A DNA stretch of 16,642 nt from an uncultured Gammaproteobacteria bacterium (GTDB taxonomy: Bacteria; Pseudomonadota; Gammaproteobacteria; Pseudomonadales; Pseudohongiellaceae). Below, one piece after another: positions 4,941-13,625 of the stretch (positions are counted from its first letter, which is position 1; each line of letters begins with the position of its first letter). Position numbers and translations under genes: made by a program. Under the pieces are notes generated by a model, which saw only the letters and a list, made by a program, of their open reading frames with translations, did not search any database and had not been told where the DNA came from. The stretch lies in NCBI GenBank assembly GCA_903926285.1, contig CAIYIP010000423.1, forward strand, positions 1 to 16,642, written 5' to 3'.

Positions 4941-7490
4941 CTACACCGCCCGGAGCAGTTCCAGAGGTTTCTGCTTAAGTACCGAACGCGTCGCAATCAG
5001 CGCCGTCGCAACACTCAGCGCAGTAATCGCCACAATGCTGAAAGTAGTAACCCCCACCGAGAACCGCCACAGACTGTCGAAGATAAAATACGAAATGCTG
5101 TACGACATCAGCAAGCTCAGTACCACACCGGTCACCGCCGCAAAGAACCCTAGAATCCCAAACTCGATCTGCACAATGGACTTCACATCGTTGAAGTTGG
5201 CGCCGAGAATTTTCAGCAAATTGATTTCCCAGAAGCGGGACTTCACTTCGTAACGCGCAATTGAAAACAACACCACGAGTCCCGCGAAGATCGACAGGTA
5301 GGCCATAACCTTGATCGCCCAGCTGATCTGGTCGGTGATATCGAGAATACGTGCGACGATCTGCGCCACGTTGATGATCGAGACATTGGGCAGTGCAGTC
5401 ACAATGCTATTCTGCACTGCAAGCCGGTCGGCATCTTTCACTTCGCTGATCGCGGCAACAAAAGTCTTCGGTGCTGGATCGAGTACGCCTGGCTGGAACG
5501 ACACGAAAAAGTTAGGTTGAAAGCTGTTCCAGTCGACGGTGCGCGTGTTCATTACGCGTCCGGTTACCGGCACACTCTGTACATCGAAGGTCAGCGTGTC
5601 GCCAATCTTCAGACCCATACGTTCGGCAAAACCTTCCTCGATGGATATGCCGGGTAGTTCCGGTGAACTGAAATCCCAGGCGCCTTCCCACACCGTACCC
5701 TCCGCCAGGGTTTCAGAATTTTTGAGCGCGTCCTGATAGGTTAGGTTGTACATGCGGCGTTGCAGCATTTGCTCGTCGGGTGTTTCTTCAACTTCGTCGA
5801 GCACTAATTCATTGATCGCTTCGAGCCGTGCGCTGACCTGTGGCGACAGGAAAGAAAGATCGTAGCCGCGTTCACTGAGTAGGTTCTGCAGTGTGTCCAA
5901 TTGTTCGGGCTGGATATCAAACATGAAAAAATCCGGCACTGAAAAATCTGTCGGCTGCGCGATCTCCTGCTGCAGGCCACTCTGGATTTGCGGGATCAGG
6001 TTGATCAGCAGCGAACCCAGCCCGATGGCGAGGAAGCATGAAATAGCGCCAAGCCGATTACGATTGAGATTACGCAAGGCAAGTTTTTGCGTGACAATGT
6101 TCATGTTGGAAAAAGCACCGCAGGCTCTGAGAATGTACCAGGCCACAGTGCCGAGAATACCAATCGCAACCAGAAAGCCGCCGATAAACAAAGTGCCTAT
6201 CAGTAGCGAATTCGATTGCCAGATGGCGAGGCCCCAGAACACGAGGAAGATCGGCGCATAACTCGCGACATGGCGGCGCATGTGCCCGCTCGATGAACTT
6301 GGCTGCACGTTTTCATGGAACAGGCCAATCGGATTGAGGTCGTAAATCTTCGAGAGAATCGGCAGGCAGCAGATGATGCTGCCGAGTGTGCCCATGAAGA
6401 GCGCAAGCACTAGCGAGGAGACTTCCATCTCGTTGATAAAACCGCGCGGCAGGAAGTTGGCAAACAGCAGCGGCAACAGTGGCAGCGAAAAATACGCAAC
6501 GATACTGGCGATGATGGCGCTGAAGGTGCCGAGCATGACAATCTGCACGAGTGTCATTTCATAAGCCTGTTTCGGTGTACCGCCCAGGCACATCAGGATG
6601 GCCATGTCCTTGAAGCGTGTGGTGAAGAAGCTGCGGAACAAATACGCTGCGCCAACGCCGGCAAGAAACAAAGCAATCAACGCAATCAGGCCGAGATAGT
6701 CATTCATGTATTCAAGGATACGGCCGAGGTCTTCGCTTTCTTCTTCGTGGGTCGTCATGCTGATGCGGCGGTTGTCGCGGAATACCGCCTGTTCCTGCGC
6801 CTCAAAAATATCCTCCAGCGGCGATACGTCGTAACCCTGTGGAAGTTTATAGAAGCGTGAATAGGTGATGCGACTGCCCAGTTGGATCAGGCTGGTGGCA
6901 TCCACTTGGGGAATGCCCATGTAGATTGCAGGAAAGCTGCTCATCACCGAAATCGTGCTGCTCGGATCTTCGAGAATCACATCGGCAATCGTGAATTCCT
7001 GCGCACCGATCTTGAGTGTGTCGCCAATCTCCAGGTCAAGCAGCACCATGAGGTCGCGCGCAACCCAGATGTTGTTGGCGCCCAGCAACTCTGCGCGCGC
7101 ATTGCTCGCAAGCACCGAGCCACTTTGCTGCAGGATGATGTCGCCGTATTGCGGAAAGCCTTCCTCAATACCCATGATCTGGCTCATGCGCGAATTGCCA
7201 TTGCCGGCAACCATCGACAGGAACGAGATCTGGTCGGTCGCTTCGAAGTCGGAGTTCAGGATACTTTCAGCGAAGTCGGTTTCGACATTGGTCAGTGGAA
7301 AGCGCGACGAAATCTGGACGTCTGCGGTAAGGATTGCTTTGGAATTATTCTGCAGGTGCTGGTCAATCGACTGCTTGAAGGAATCAAGCGCAATAAAGCC
7401 GATGAGGCCTATGCTCAAGTTGAGTACAAAAAACATACTGAACTTGTAGTTGTTGGTGATTTCCTTCCAGGCGAGTTGCAGCCACAACAT
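4941..7490 (-). CDS. ybbP: ABC transporter permease, YbbP-like (FtsX domains)
   Basis: Inner-membrane permease of a MacB/LolCE-type ABC system, 849 residues (E. coli YbbP about 804). It has an N-terminal helix (about 16-36), a large periplasmic region (about 37-255), a first FtsX-like bundle (helices near 260-380, with FKDMAILMCLGGTPKQAYEM as coupling segment), further central helices (about 410-510), a second periplasmic region (about 515-690) and a C-terminal FtsX bundle (about 710-845) containing VKSRFWEINLLKILGANFNDVKS-type coupling residues. This ten-helix, twice-repeated plan is that of YbbP. Its ATG overlaps the stop of the ATPase gene by one base (TGATG), indicating translational coupling. 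The substrate is not established; linkage to a lysophospholipase/thioesterase suggests lipids or lipophilic compounds. Confidence 0.88.
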   Translation of the reverse strand: MLWLQLAWKEITNNYKFSMFFVLNLSIGLIGFIALDSFKQSIDQHLQNNSKAILTADVQISSRFPLTNVETDFAESILNSDFEATDQISFLSMVAGNGNSRMSQIMGIEEGFPQYGDIILQQSGSVLASNARAELLGANNIWVARDLMVLLDLEIGDTLKIGAQEFTIADVILEDPSSTISVMSSFPAIYMGIPQVDATSLIQLGSRITYSRFYKLPQGYDVSPLEDIFEAQEQAVFRDNRRISMTTHEEESEDLGRILEYMNDYLGLIALIALFLAGVGAAYLFRSFFTTRFKDMAILMCLGGTPKQAYEMTLVQIVMLGTFSAIIASIVAYFSLPLLPLLFANFLPRGFINEMEVSSLVLALFMGTLGSIICCLPILSKIYDLNPIGLFHENVQPSSSSGHMRRHVASYAPIFLVFWGLAIWQSNSLLIGTLFIGGFLVAIGILGTVAWYILRACGAFSNMNIVTQKLALRNLNRNRLGAISCFLAIGLGSLLINLIPQIQSGLQQEIAQPTDFSVPDFFMFDIQPEQLDTLQNLLSERGYDLSFLSPQVSARLEAINELVLDEVEETPDEQMLQRRMYNLTYQDALKNSETLAEGTVWEGAWDFSSPELPGISIEEGFAERMGLKIGDTLTFDVQSVPVTGRVMNTRTVDWNSFQPNFFVSFQPGVLDPAPKTFVAAISEVKDADRLAVQNSIVTALPNVSIINVAQIVARILDITDQISWAIKVMAYLSIFAGLVVLFSIARYEVKSRFWEINLLKILGANFNDVKSIVQIEFGILGFFAAVTGVVLSLLMSYSISYFIFDSLWRFSVGVTTFSIVAITALSVATALIATRSVLKQKPLELLRAV

Positions 7491-8155
7491 CAGATGAATC
7501 TCCCGCCTTGCAGGCGCTGTTCGCGGCTGCAGCGCTTGGCCAGTTGTTCGTTGTGTGTGACAAACAGCAGCGTCATTTTGTGTTCCTTCACGAGATCAAA
7601 AATCATGTCGGATACATATGCGCCCGTGCTGCTGTCGAGATTGCCGGTTGGTTCATCGGCGAGCAGGATCGATGGTCGTACCACCATTGCACGCGCAATC
7701 GCCACGCGCTGGCATTCGCCACCGCTCAGCTGGTGCGGAAAGTGATCCTTGCGTTTGGCTAAGCCTACATGTTCGAGGGCTTCATTTGCTTTCGCGGCTG
7801 CGGCCTTGTCGCGAAAAAGATCGAGTGGCAGAGAAACGTTTTCTAACGCAGTTAGATGTGACATCAGATGAAACTGCTGAAAGATGATACCGATATTCTG
7901 CGCGCGAAATTTCGACAGTTGCTCTTCACTGAGCTTCTGCATGTCCTGGCCATTGAGGACAATAGAGCCGGAGGTGGGGCCATCGAGCCCGGCAAGCAGA
8001 GTCAGCAAGGTGGACTTGCCACTGCCGGACTGGCCGAGAATCGCCAGCGTATCGCCGCGTTCCATTTGCAGGTTGAGGTCCTTGAGTACTTCGATGGGTT
8101 CCAGATTGGCGGCGGTCTGAAAGGTTTTGCAGAGCTTGTTAATTTCCAAAATCAT
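7490..8155 (-). CDS. ybbA: ABC transporter ATP-binding protein, YbbA-like (LolD family)
   Basis: Cytoplasmic ATPase subunit partnering the YbbP-like permease, 221 residues, a normal length for a LolD/MacB-type ATPase. Visible motifs in order: Walker A GQSGSGKST (41-49), Q-loop Gln93 in IFQQFHLMSH, signature LSGGE (143-147), Walker B ILLADE (163-168), D-loop GNLD (171-174) and switch His201. The position after LSGG is Glu followed by Cys rather than the common EQQR, still within family variation. The start at MILEINKL fits the family; the upstream GGGAAA is only a weak ribosome site. It lies 80 bases after the tesA-like gene on the same strand and overlaps the permease gene, so the three probably form one operon. 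Confidence 0.9.
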   Translation of the reverse strand: MILEINKLCKTFQTAANLEPIEVLKDLNLQMERGDTLAILGQSGSGKSTLLTLLAGLDGPTSGSIVLNGQDMQKLSEEQLSKFRAQNIGIIFQQFHLMSHLTALENVSLPLDLFRDKAAAAKANEALEHVGLAKRKDHFPHQLSGGECQRVAIARAMVVRPSILLADEPTGNLDSSTGAYVSDMIFDLVKEHKMTLLFVTHNEQLAKRCSREQRLQGGRFI

Positions 8156-8235
8156 GAGCAGTACAATTTCCCGAAGCGTGAAAATAGTTTCAAAGGGGCA
8201 GAAAAATAAAGCAACTGATGGGGCAATTCAATGTG

Positions 8236-8886
8236 TCAGTCGGCAGTCACGCCAGAGGGCATGTCTGCAGCTGGTGGCACAAAGGCTTGCAGAAAAGTGT
8301 AGACGTTTTCTGCCACGATTTTGGTGCCGGCCACATTGGGGTGAATACCATCGCCCTGGTTCAATTCAGGTTTAGCCGCAACACCCTCAAGCAAAAACGG
8401 CAATAGCTCCAGCTGGTATTGCTCGGCAAGATTGGGAAACACCTGCGCGAAGGTGCTGGTATAGGCGGGTCCGTAATTCGGTGGAATCTGCATGCCTGCG
8501 ATAATTACTTTTACATTGTTGGCCTGCGCAAATTCGATGGTCTTGCTGAGGTTCGCTTTCATCTCGGGAACACTGAGTCCACGCAGGCCATCGTTGGCAC
8601 CCAGAGCCAGTACCATCAGATTGGGCTTGGAGCGGATATACCATTGCAAGCGGCTGAGCGCACTTGCCGAAGTGGAACCGCTGACGCCGCCATTTATGAC
8701 CTTGACGTTGCTGCGACCCTCGTCCTTGTAACGCTTGGCGATAAGGTCGGGGAAGGATTCACCAGTTTCGAGCCCCAAGCCTTCAGTGAGCGAGTCACCC
8801 AGAAACAGGATTGTAAATGAGTCCTGTGCCTGGCCTGCAAAAGGCAGCAGCAGGGTTACGACCAATAACAGCCAACGCGCTTTCAT
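8236..8886 (-). CDS. tesA: TesA-like periplasmic arylesterase/acyl-CoA thioesterase I (SGNH hydrolase)
   Basis: A multifunctional esterase, thioesterase and lysophospholipase acting in the periplasm. The 216-residue precursor has a signal peptide (about 1-20, ending GQA) and the SGNH blocks in order: GDSLTEG with catalytic Ser32, GVSGST (block II Gly), GANDG with Asn98, and DGIHP with Asp179 and His182. The start ATG at 8884-8886 is preferred over an in-frame ATG 11 codons upstream because CGGAG lies 6 bases before it and the signal peptide begins at once. In E. coli tesA is divergent from ybbA-ybbP; here it is on the same strand and upstream, so co-transcription is likely. The C-terminus carries a short Pro/Ala tail (AFVPPAADMPSG) beyond the domain. 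Confidence 0.9.
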   Translation of the reverse strand: MKARWLLLVVTLLLPFAGQAQDSFTILFLGDSLTEGLGLETGESFPDLIAKRYKDEGRSNVKVINGGVSGSTSASALSRLQWYIRSKPNLMVLALGANDGLRGLSVPEMKANLSKTIEFAQANNVKVIIAGMQIPPNYGPAYTSTFAQVFPNLAEQYQLELLPFLLEGVAAKPELNQGDGIHPNVAGTKIVAENVYTFLQAFVPPAADMPSGVTAD

Positions 8887-9001
8887 GACTTGCTCCGGGA
8901 GCCTTGGGCATCCCTTCAAACATGCTAGAATTCGGGACCGATTCTATCCCATTACCTACGGGTCGCCTAACAGTGACCAGCAGTTACGAGACCGCTTTCA
9001 C
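8887..9001. promoter_or_regulatory. Divergent promoter region of tesA and fumarase
   Basis: About 115 bases separate the two starts. On the plus strand TAGAAT (8926-8931) resembles a -10 box, with TTGGGC (8904-8909) 16 bases upstream as a weak -35. TAGAATTCGG and CCGATTCTA around 8926-8945 form an imperfect inverted repeat overlapping that -10, a possible operator. No strong Shine-Dalgarno is visible before the fumarase ATG. Confidence 0.3.
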
Positions 9002-10537
9002 ATGACTGTCATTCGCCAGGACGATGTTATTTCCAGTGTTGCCGATGCCTTGCAATATATTTCCTATTTTCATCCGCTTGATTTCATCAATGCTGTGCAC
9101 CGCGCATGGGAACGTGAGGAGTCCAAGGCCGCAAAAGATGCGATGGCACAGATACTTATCAATTCGCGCATGTGCGCCGAAGGCAAGCGGCCACTCTGCC
9201 AGGATACCGGTATCGTCACCGTGTTCGTGAATGTGGGAATGAATGTGCAGTGGCAGGGCAGCATGACACTTGAAGACATGATCAACGAAGGTGTGCGACA
9301 GGCGTATCTGCATCCGGACAATGTATTACGTGCGTCGATCCTCAGCGATCCTGCAGGCGCCAGAAAAAACACGAAGGACAACACGCCTGCCGTAATCCAT
9401 ACCCGCCTTGTAGCCGGCGACAAGGTGGACATCACCGTTGCTGCCAAAGGCGGCGGTTCGGAAAACAAATCCAAGCTCGTGATGCTCAATCCGAGCGACA
9501 GCATCGTCGATTGGGTACTGAAGACCGTACCCACGATGGGCGCGGGTTGGTGTCCGCCTGGCATGCTTGGTATCGGTATTGGCGGCACCGCAGAAAAGGC
9601 CGCGTTGCTTGCCAAGGAAGCGTTGATGGACCCGGTTGATATCGACGAGCTGCGTGCGCGTGGCCCGAATAACCGCATCGAGGAATTAAGGCTCGAACTC
9701 ATGGACAAGGTGAACGCGCTTGGCATCGGCGCACAGGGTCTCGGCGGTTTGACCACCGTGCTCGACATCAAGATCAAGGACTATCCGACTCATGCCGCTT
9801 CGTTACCGGTCGCGATGATTCCCAACTGCGCCGCCACGCGCCATGCGCATTTTGTGCTTGATGGTTCCGGCGCTGCCGAACTGCATCCGCCCAAAGCCGA
9901 GGATTATCCAAAAATTACTTGGGACGTAGGCCCGGCCGCGCGCCGCGTGAATCTCGATACGGTTACACGCGCGGACATTGCAACGTGGCAGCCCGGCGAA
10001 ACGCTGCTGTTGTCAGGCAAGATGCTTACGGGACGCGATGCGGCGCACAAACGCATGGTTGAACTCTACAACAGCGGCAAGGGCTTGCCCGCAGGCGTCG
10101 ACCTCAACGGCAAATTTATCTATTACGTCGGCCCGGTTGATCCGGTGCGCGACGAAGTGGTCGGCCCAGCAGGCCCCACTACGGCAACCCGCATGGACAA
10201 GTTCACTGAAACGATGCTCGCCAAATCCGGCCTGATTGGCATGATCGGCAAATCCGAACGTGGCCCGGTGGCGATAGAGGCAATCAAGAAACACAAGGCG
10301 GTTTACCTGATGGCGGTTGGTGGTGCGGCGTATCTGGTTTCGAAGGCGATCCGCAAATCACGCGTAGTAGCGTTCGCCGAGCTTGGCATGGAAGCGATAC
10401 ACGAGTTTGAAGTGCAGGACATGCCCGTGACAGTGGCAGTCGACGTCAACGGAGTGTCTGTGCATGAAACGGGACCTGCGGAGTGGAAAAGGCGGATCAG
10501 TGAGGCCCAGATGGTAAAGATCAGCGAACCAGTCTGA
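9002..10537 (+). CDS. fumA: Class I fumarate hydratase ([4Fe-4S], FumA-type)
   Basis: Converts fumarate to L-malate reversibly in the citric acid cycle, in the cytoplasm, using an oxygen-sensitive [4Fe-4S] cluster. The 511-residue protein is full length for the pseudomonad-type class I enzyme (about 507) and is highly conserved throughout. Cluster ligands are Cys66 (CQDTG), Cys184 (GWCPPGMLG) and Cys276 (NCAATRHAH). The N-terminal catalytic domain (about 10-290) is followed by the C-terminal domain with GKMLTGRDAAHKRM, PVDPVRDEVVGPAGPTTATRMD and KSERGP. ATG 9002 is chosen because homologues start MTVIxQDD; the open frame extends further upstream without support. The tesA-ybbA-ybbP operon diverges from it, and its stop lies 13 bases from a convergent small gene with no clear terminator between. 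Confidence 0.95.
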   Translation: MTVIRQDDVISSVADALQYISYFHPLDFINAVHRAWEREESKAAKDAMAQILINSRMCAEGKRPLCQDTGIVTVFVNVGMNVQWQGSMTLEDMINEGVRQAYLHPDNVLRASILSDPAGARKNTKDNTPAVIHTRLVAGDKVDITVAAKGGGSENKSKLVMLNPSDSIVDWVLKTVPTMGAGWCPPGMLGIGIGGTAEKAALLAKEALMDPVDIDELRARGPNNRIEELRLELMDKVNALGIGAQGLGGLTTVLDIKIKDYPTHAASLPVAMIPNCAATRHAHFVLDGSGAAELHPPKAEDYPKITWDVGPAARRVNLDTVTRADIATWQPGETLLLSGKMLTGRDAAHKRMVELYNSGKGLPAGVDLNGKFIYYVGPVDPVRDEVVGPAGPTTATRMDKFTETMLAKSGLIGMIGKSERGPVAIEAIKKHKAVYLMAVGGAAYLVSKAIRKSRVVAFAELGMEAIHEFEVQDMPVTVAVDVNGVSVHETGPAEWKRRISEAQMVKISEPV

Positions 10538-10550
10538 GTTTCGTACAGAC

Positions 10551-10976
10551 TTACTGCGTACGTTCCACCTGGATTCTGCGCGCGCGATCTGCGCATTGCA
10601 GCAGGTAGGCATTCATCGGGCCAGGGCTGATCGTGCAAGTGTCGCTTGCCTTCACTACAAAACTGGCGGTGCCGATCTGTTTCCAGCTCTGGCCATTTTC
10701 GAATGTAATGCTCCAGCCGGTGTAGGGACTATGCAATGCTGTCGAGATTGTGGCCGCGATATTCACGAGTTCGGCTGCAGTTTCTATTACAGGCGCAGGG
10801 GCTTCCCGTGCAATTGATTCAACCGTTGGCTGTACGACCTTGTCATAACATCCCAACCTTGTGGTGTCGTCTTCAATGAGAGCACAGTGTTGCAGGTCGG
10901 GTTGGGCGTAAATGTCGCCGGACACCAGCATGACGCAGGCAGCGCACAGGATATAGCTAAAAATATTGCCATTCAT
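10551..10976 (-). CDS. Small secreted protein with RLGCYD motif and C-terminal beta domain
   Basis: Unknown function, 141 residues, predicted periplasmic. A hydrophobic signal segment (about 5-24, ending IYA) is followed by CALIEDDTTRLGCYD (31-45), a two-cysteine motif seen in VasI-like and other small proteobacterial envelope proteins, then a variable linker. The C-terminal part (about 85-140) reads WSITFENGQSWKQIG, VVKASDTCTIS, NAYLLQC, RRIQVER, a pattern known from uncharacterised proteins with an 'FTLxNGQxWRQ' domain. Cys31/Cys43 and Cys114/Cys128 could form two disulfides. ATG 10974-10976 was chosen for the signal peptide; no clear ribosome site precedes it, and an in-frame ATG 30 codons upstream would mask the signal. 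The VasI likeness covers one motif and is not evidence for a type VI secretion system, of which no gene is present. Confidence 0.65.
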   Translation of the reverse strand: MNGNIFSYILCAACVMLVSGDIYAQPDLQHCALIEDDTTRLGCYDKVVQPTVESIAREAPAPVIETAAELVNIAATISTALHSPYTGWSITFENGQSWKQIGTASFVVKASDTCTISPGPMNAYLLQCADRARRIQVERTQ

Positions 10977-11236
10977 GGTTATTGGGTATTCACAAGTTGA
11001 TTGGTTGCCTGACATTCTATGGTAGTGGGCGACACGGGCAAGTTCAGCCAAGGCAGAATATGCCACTGCATTTGTTCAAATTGCGGAAAAGTTAATACAA
11101 GGTCAAGCGAAAAATTCACCGAAAGAACGCAGACGGCTATTAGACACATTGCGCAGTGATATGATGGGGGTGGTCGACCAGGCTTGGCGGCAAAAACACA
11201 AAATTTCCAGGTTGGATTAAACAGGAGGAGTAATAC
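10977..11236. other. Intergenic region upstream of the PQQ dehydrogenase
   Basis: About 260 bases between divergent genes. The plus strand has a 64-codon stop-free frame (11026-11220) rich in Lys, Arg and Gln that ends 16 bases before the dehydrogenase ATG, but its only ATGs come late (11161), leaving at most 19 residues. A second frame from ATG 11019 codes 46 residues with a CxCxCxxC cluster and no ribosome site. Neither is called as a gene. Promoters for both flanking genes must lie here, but no convincing -35/-10 pair is visible. Confidence 0.4.
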
Positions 11237-13429
11237 ATGCGTGTCGCTGCAGGCTTTTTTTTGGCCATTTTTTCCGCAAGTGTACTTGCGCAGGTTGGCG
11301 ATCTCGAACGGGGAGCAACCGTGTTCCAGAGCTACTGCACGCGCTGCCACATTCCCATCGAAATAGAAGCTCGCCTGCGTAACGACTGGTACGGTCATAC
11401 CGGTGCAGAACTGCTGCAGCGCATCAGCACCACGATGCCGGGCGAGAATGCAGGAACCCTTTCCCCACAGCAATATCTCGATGTCACTGCTTTTGTATTG
11501 GCCATCGGCAAGGTCGCGATGCCTGCGATTACCATAACAGCAGAAACGCTCGGCGCATTGACGCTTGTCGCTGACGCACAATCCCAGGTTGCAACAACCG
11601 CCTCGTATCCGTGGCAGGCCCTGAACGGTGACGTGCAGTCCACCCGTTATTCACCGCTTGATCAGATCACGGCGGATAACGCTGCCAGTTTGCAGGTAGC
11701 CTGGCGTTTCAGCATGGATAATTTCGGGCCCACAACGGAAGGCGCGAATGTCACCACGCCGCTTATGGTGAATGGCACTTTGTTCACGACCGCTGGCGTA
11801 ACACGCGACATCGTTGCGCTTGATCCGGCCACAGGCCAGATGCTCTGGCTCTGGCGCGCGCAGGAAGGCGAGCGTTTCGACAAGGCGCCGCGCAAAGGTT
11901 CAGGCAAGGGTCTCGCGTTCTGGAGTGACGGCAACCAGGACGTGGTGTTTACCGTAACACCGGGTTATTACCTCGTAGCACTCAATGCCAAAACAGGATT
12001 GCCCGTAGAAAACTTTGGCGCGGGTGGCTGGGTTGATCTGCAGGAAGGTTTGCGCCTTGGCCCGGGCCGCGAGGATCTCGACATCGGCCTGTCGTTTCCG
12101 CCGCTCGTCGTGGACGACGTGATAGTGGTCGGCGCATCCCACGCACTTGGCACACGCCCAATTTCGGAAAGCAATGTCAAGGGTGATATCCGCGGCTACG
12201 ATGCACGCAGCGGCGAATTATTGTGGACCTTCCATACCATTCCGCAGGGCAACGATTTCGGCAGCGAAACATGGCTCGGCGATTCTGCGCGCTACACGGG
12301 CAACGCAGGTGTGTGGGCGCCGATGTCGGCAGATCCGGAACTCGGGCTGGTTTATCTTCCTGTTGAAACTGCCACGAGTGACTACTACGGTGGCGCGCGC
12401 CCCGGCGACAACCTGTTTGCGAATTCGCTGGTTGCTATCGACTACCGCACGGGTGAGCGGCGCTGGCATTTCCAGCTGATCCATCACGATATCTGGGACT
12501 GGGACAATCCCTCCGCGCCGATACTTGCTGACCTGCCTGATGGCAGAAAAGTTGTAGTGCAGCTGACAAAGCAGGCGATGGCCTATGTGTTCGATCGCGC
12601 AACCGGTGAGCCTGTCTGGGACATCGTCGAAACACCCGTACCGCAGTCAGATATTCCTGGCGAGTGGACTTCTCCAACGCAACCGATACCGAGCAAGCCC
12701 GCACCGTATGATCGGCAAGGTTTTACCGAAGCAGATCTCATCAACTACACACCTGAACTGCTCGCAAAAGCCAAAGCAGAAATTGCTCCGTTCCGCATGA
12801 GCGAGCTGTTCACGCCACCCTCACTTGCAGAAGCAACTGATGGTACCGAGGGCACTCTGCATCTGCCGCATGCAACCGGCGGCGCCAACTGGGAAGGTGG
12901 TGCCTACGATCCCGAGACTGGCATCCTGTATGTACCGTCGCGCACTGCGTTAACGATACTGGGGCTCGTGCCGGGTGGTGATAACTCTAGTGTTGATTAC
13001 ATTCAGGGTCTGCGTGGCGGCCTCGATGTTGAAGGCCTGCCTATCATGACACCACCCTACGGTCGTATCACAGCAATAGACCTGCAAAGCGGAGATCATC
13101 TTTGGTGGATACCCAACGCTGATACGCCGGCGAATATCGCGAATCATCCCTTGCTTGCCGGCGTGGAGTTGCCGCGCACGGGTATTCCGAATCGTTCCGG
13201 TATTCTGCTCACCAAAACCCTGTTGTTCAGCGGCGAAGGTCCTGGCGGTAAACCGTTGCTGCGGGTTCATGACAAGGCGACGGGCAATACTCTGGCAGAA
13301 GTTGCGTTGCCCAATTCCCAGAGCGGAACGCCAGCGACCTACATGTATAACGGCAAACAATACATCGTGCTGGCGGTTAGTGGTGGTGGCAGCAGCGAGC
13401 TTGTGGCGTTGGCATTGCCGGGACAATAG
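11237..13429 (+). CDS. PQQ-dependent dehydrogenase with N-terminal cytochrome c domain
   Basis: A periplasmic quinohemoprotein that oxidises an alcohol or sugar with pyrroloquinoline quinone and passes electrons through its own heme. The 730-residue protein has a signal peptide (1-18, ending VLA), a single-heme cytochrome c domain (about 20-95) with CTRCH (34-38) and likely axial Met67 in MPGE, then an eight-bladed beta-propeller (about 122-730) starting YPWQALNGDVQSTRYSPLDQI. HHDIWDWD (416-423) and TKQAMAYVFDRATGEPVW match the membrane glucose dehydrogenase type; Asp418 and Lys445 have the 27-residue spacing of the E. coli Gcd Asp466/Lys493 pair, so they are the likely catalytic and PQQ-contacting residues. 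The membrane anchor of Gcd is absent. AGGAGG lies 8 bases before ATG. Usual quinohemoprotein dehydrogenases carry the heme domain at the C-terminus. The substrate is not known. Confidence 0.88.
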   Translation: MRVAAGFFLAIFSASVLAQVGDLERGATVFQSYCTRCHIPIEIEARLRNDWYGHTGAELLQRISTTMPGENAGTLSPQQYLDVTAFVLAIGKVAMPAITITAETLGALTLVADAQSQVATTASYPWQALNGDVQSTRYSPLDQITADNAASLQVAWRFSMDNFGPTTEGANVTTPLMVNGTLFTTAGVTRDIVALDPATGQMLWLWRAQEGERFDKAPRKGSGKGLAFWSDGNQDVVFTVTPGYYLVALNAKTGLPVENFGAGGWVDLQEGLRLGPGREDLDIGLSFPPLVVDDVIVVGASHALGTRPISESNVKGDIRGYDARSGELLWTFHTIPQGNDFGSETWLGDSARYTGNAGVWAPMSADPELGLVYLPVETATSDYYGGARPGDNLFANSLVAIDYRTGERRWHFQLIHHDIWDWDNPSAPILADLPDGRKVVVQLTKQAMAYVFDRATGEPVWDIVETPVPQSDIPGEWTSPTQPIPSKPAPYDRQGFTEADLINYTPELLAKAKAEIAPFRMSELFTPPSLAEATDGTEGTLHLPHATGGANWEGGAYDPETGILYVPSRTALTILGLVPGGDNSSVDYIQGLRGGLDVEGLPIMTPPYGRITAIDLQSGDHLWWIPNADTPANIANHPLLAGVELPRTGIPNRSGILLTKTLLFSGEGPGGKPLLRVHDKATGNTLAEVALPNSQSGTPATYMYNGKQYIVLAVSGGGSSELVALALPGQ

Positions 13430-13457
13430 ACAAATAATGAATGCTGAAAATCTATCG

Positions 13458-13483
13458 CTACTTTCGGTAGTTCATTTTTCTTT
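13458..13483 (+). terminator. Weak hairpin with T-rich tail after the PQQ dehydrogenase
   Basis: CTAC (13458-13461) and GTAG (13467-13470) form a short stem with loop TTTCG, followed directly by TTCATTTTTCTTT. The stem is only 4-5 bp, but the tail is T-rich and it lies 28 bases beyond the stop. It may end the dehydrogenase transcript. Confidence 0.35.
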
Positions 13484-13625
13484 GCCATAAATTTACCTAA
13501 ATTACTGAAAAAACACCGTAAAAAAAGCGCTATTTCAGTTGATAATAAAAACATCGGCATTGAATTGGTGTCGCAAAAATTTAGCTTGCTATGGTGCAGG
13601 AAGAAATTCAAAACAGGGGAAGGCA

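Noticed and set aside
6882..7745. 287-residue plus-strand frame spanning the ybbP/ybbA boundary
   Set aside because: It crosses two convincing overlapping minus-strand genes and has no domain features.
9070..9777. Long minus-strand frame within the fumarase gene
   Set aside because: Antisense of a highly conserved enzyme, Ser/Pro-rich and without motifs.
10542..10562. CGTAC/GTACG inverted repeat between fumarase and the convergent small gene as terminator
   Set aside because: Arms are only 5 bases with an 11-base gap, no T-run follows, and it overlaps the end of the convergent coding sequence.
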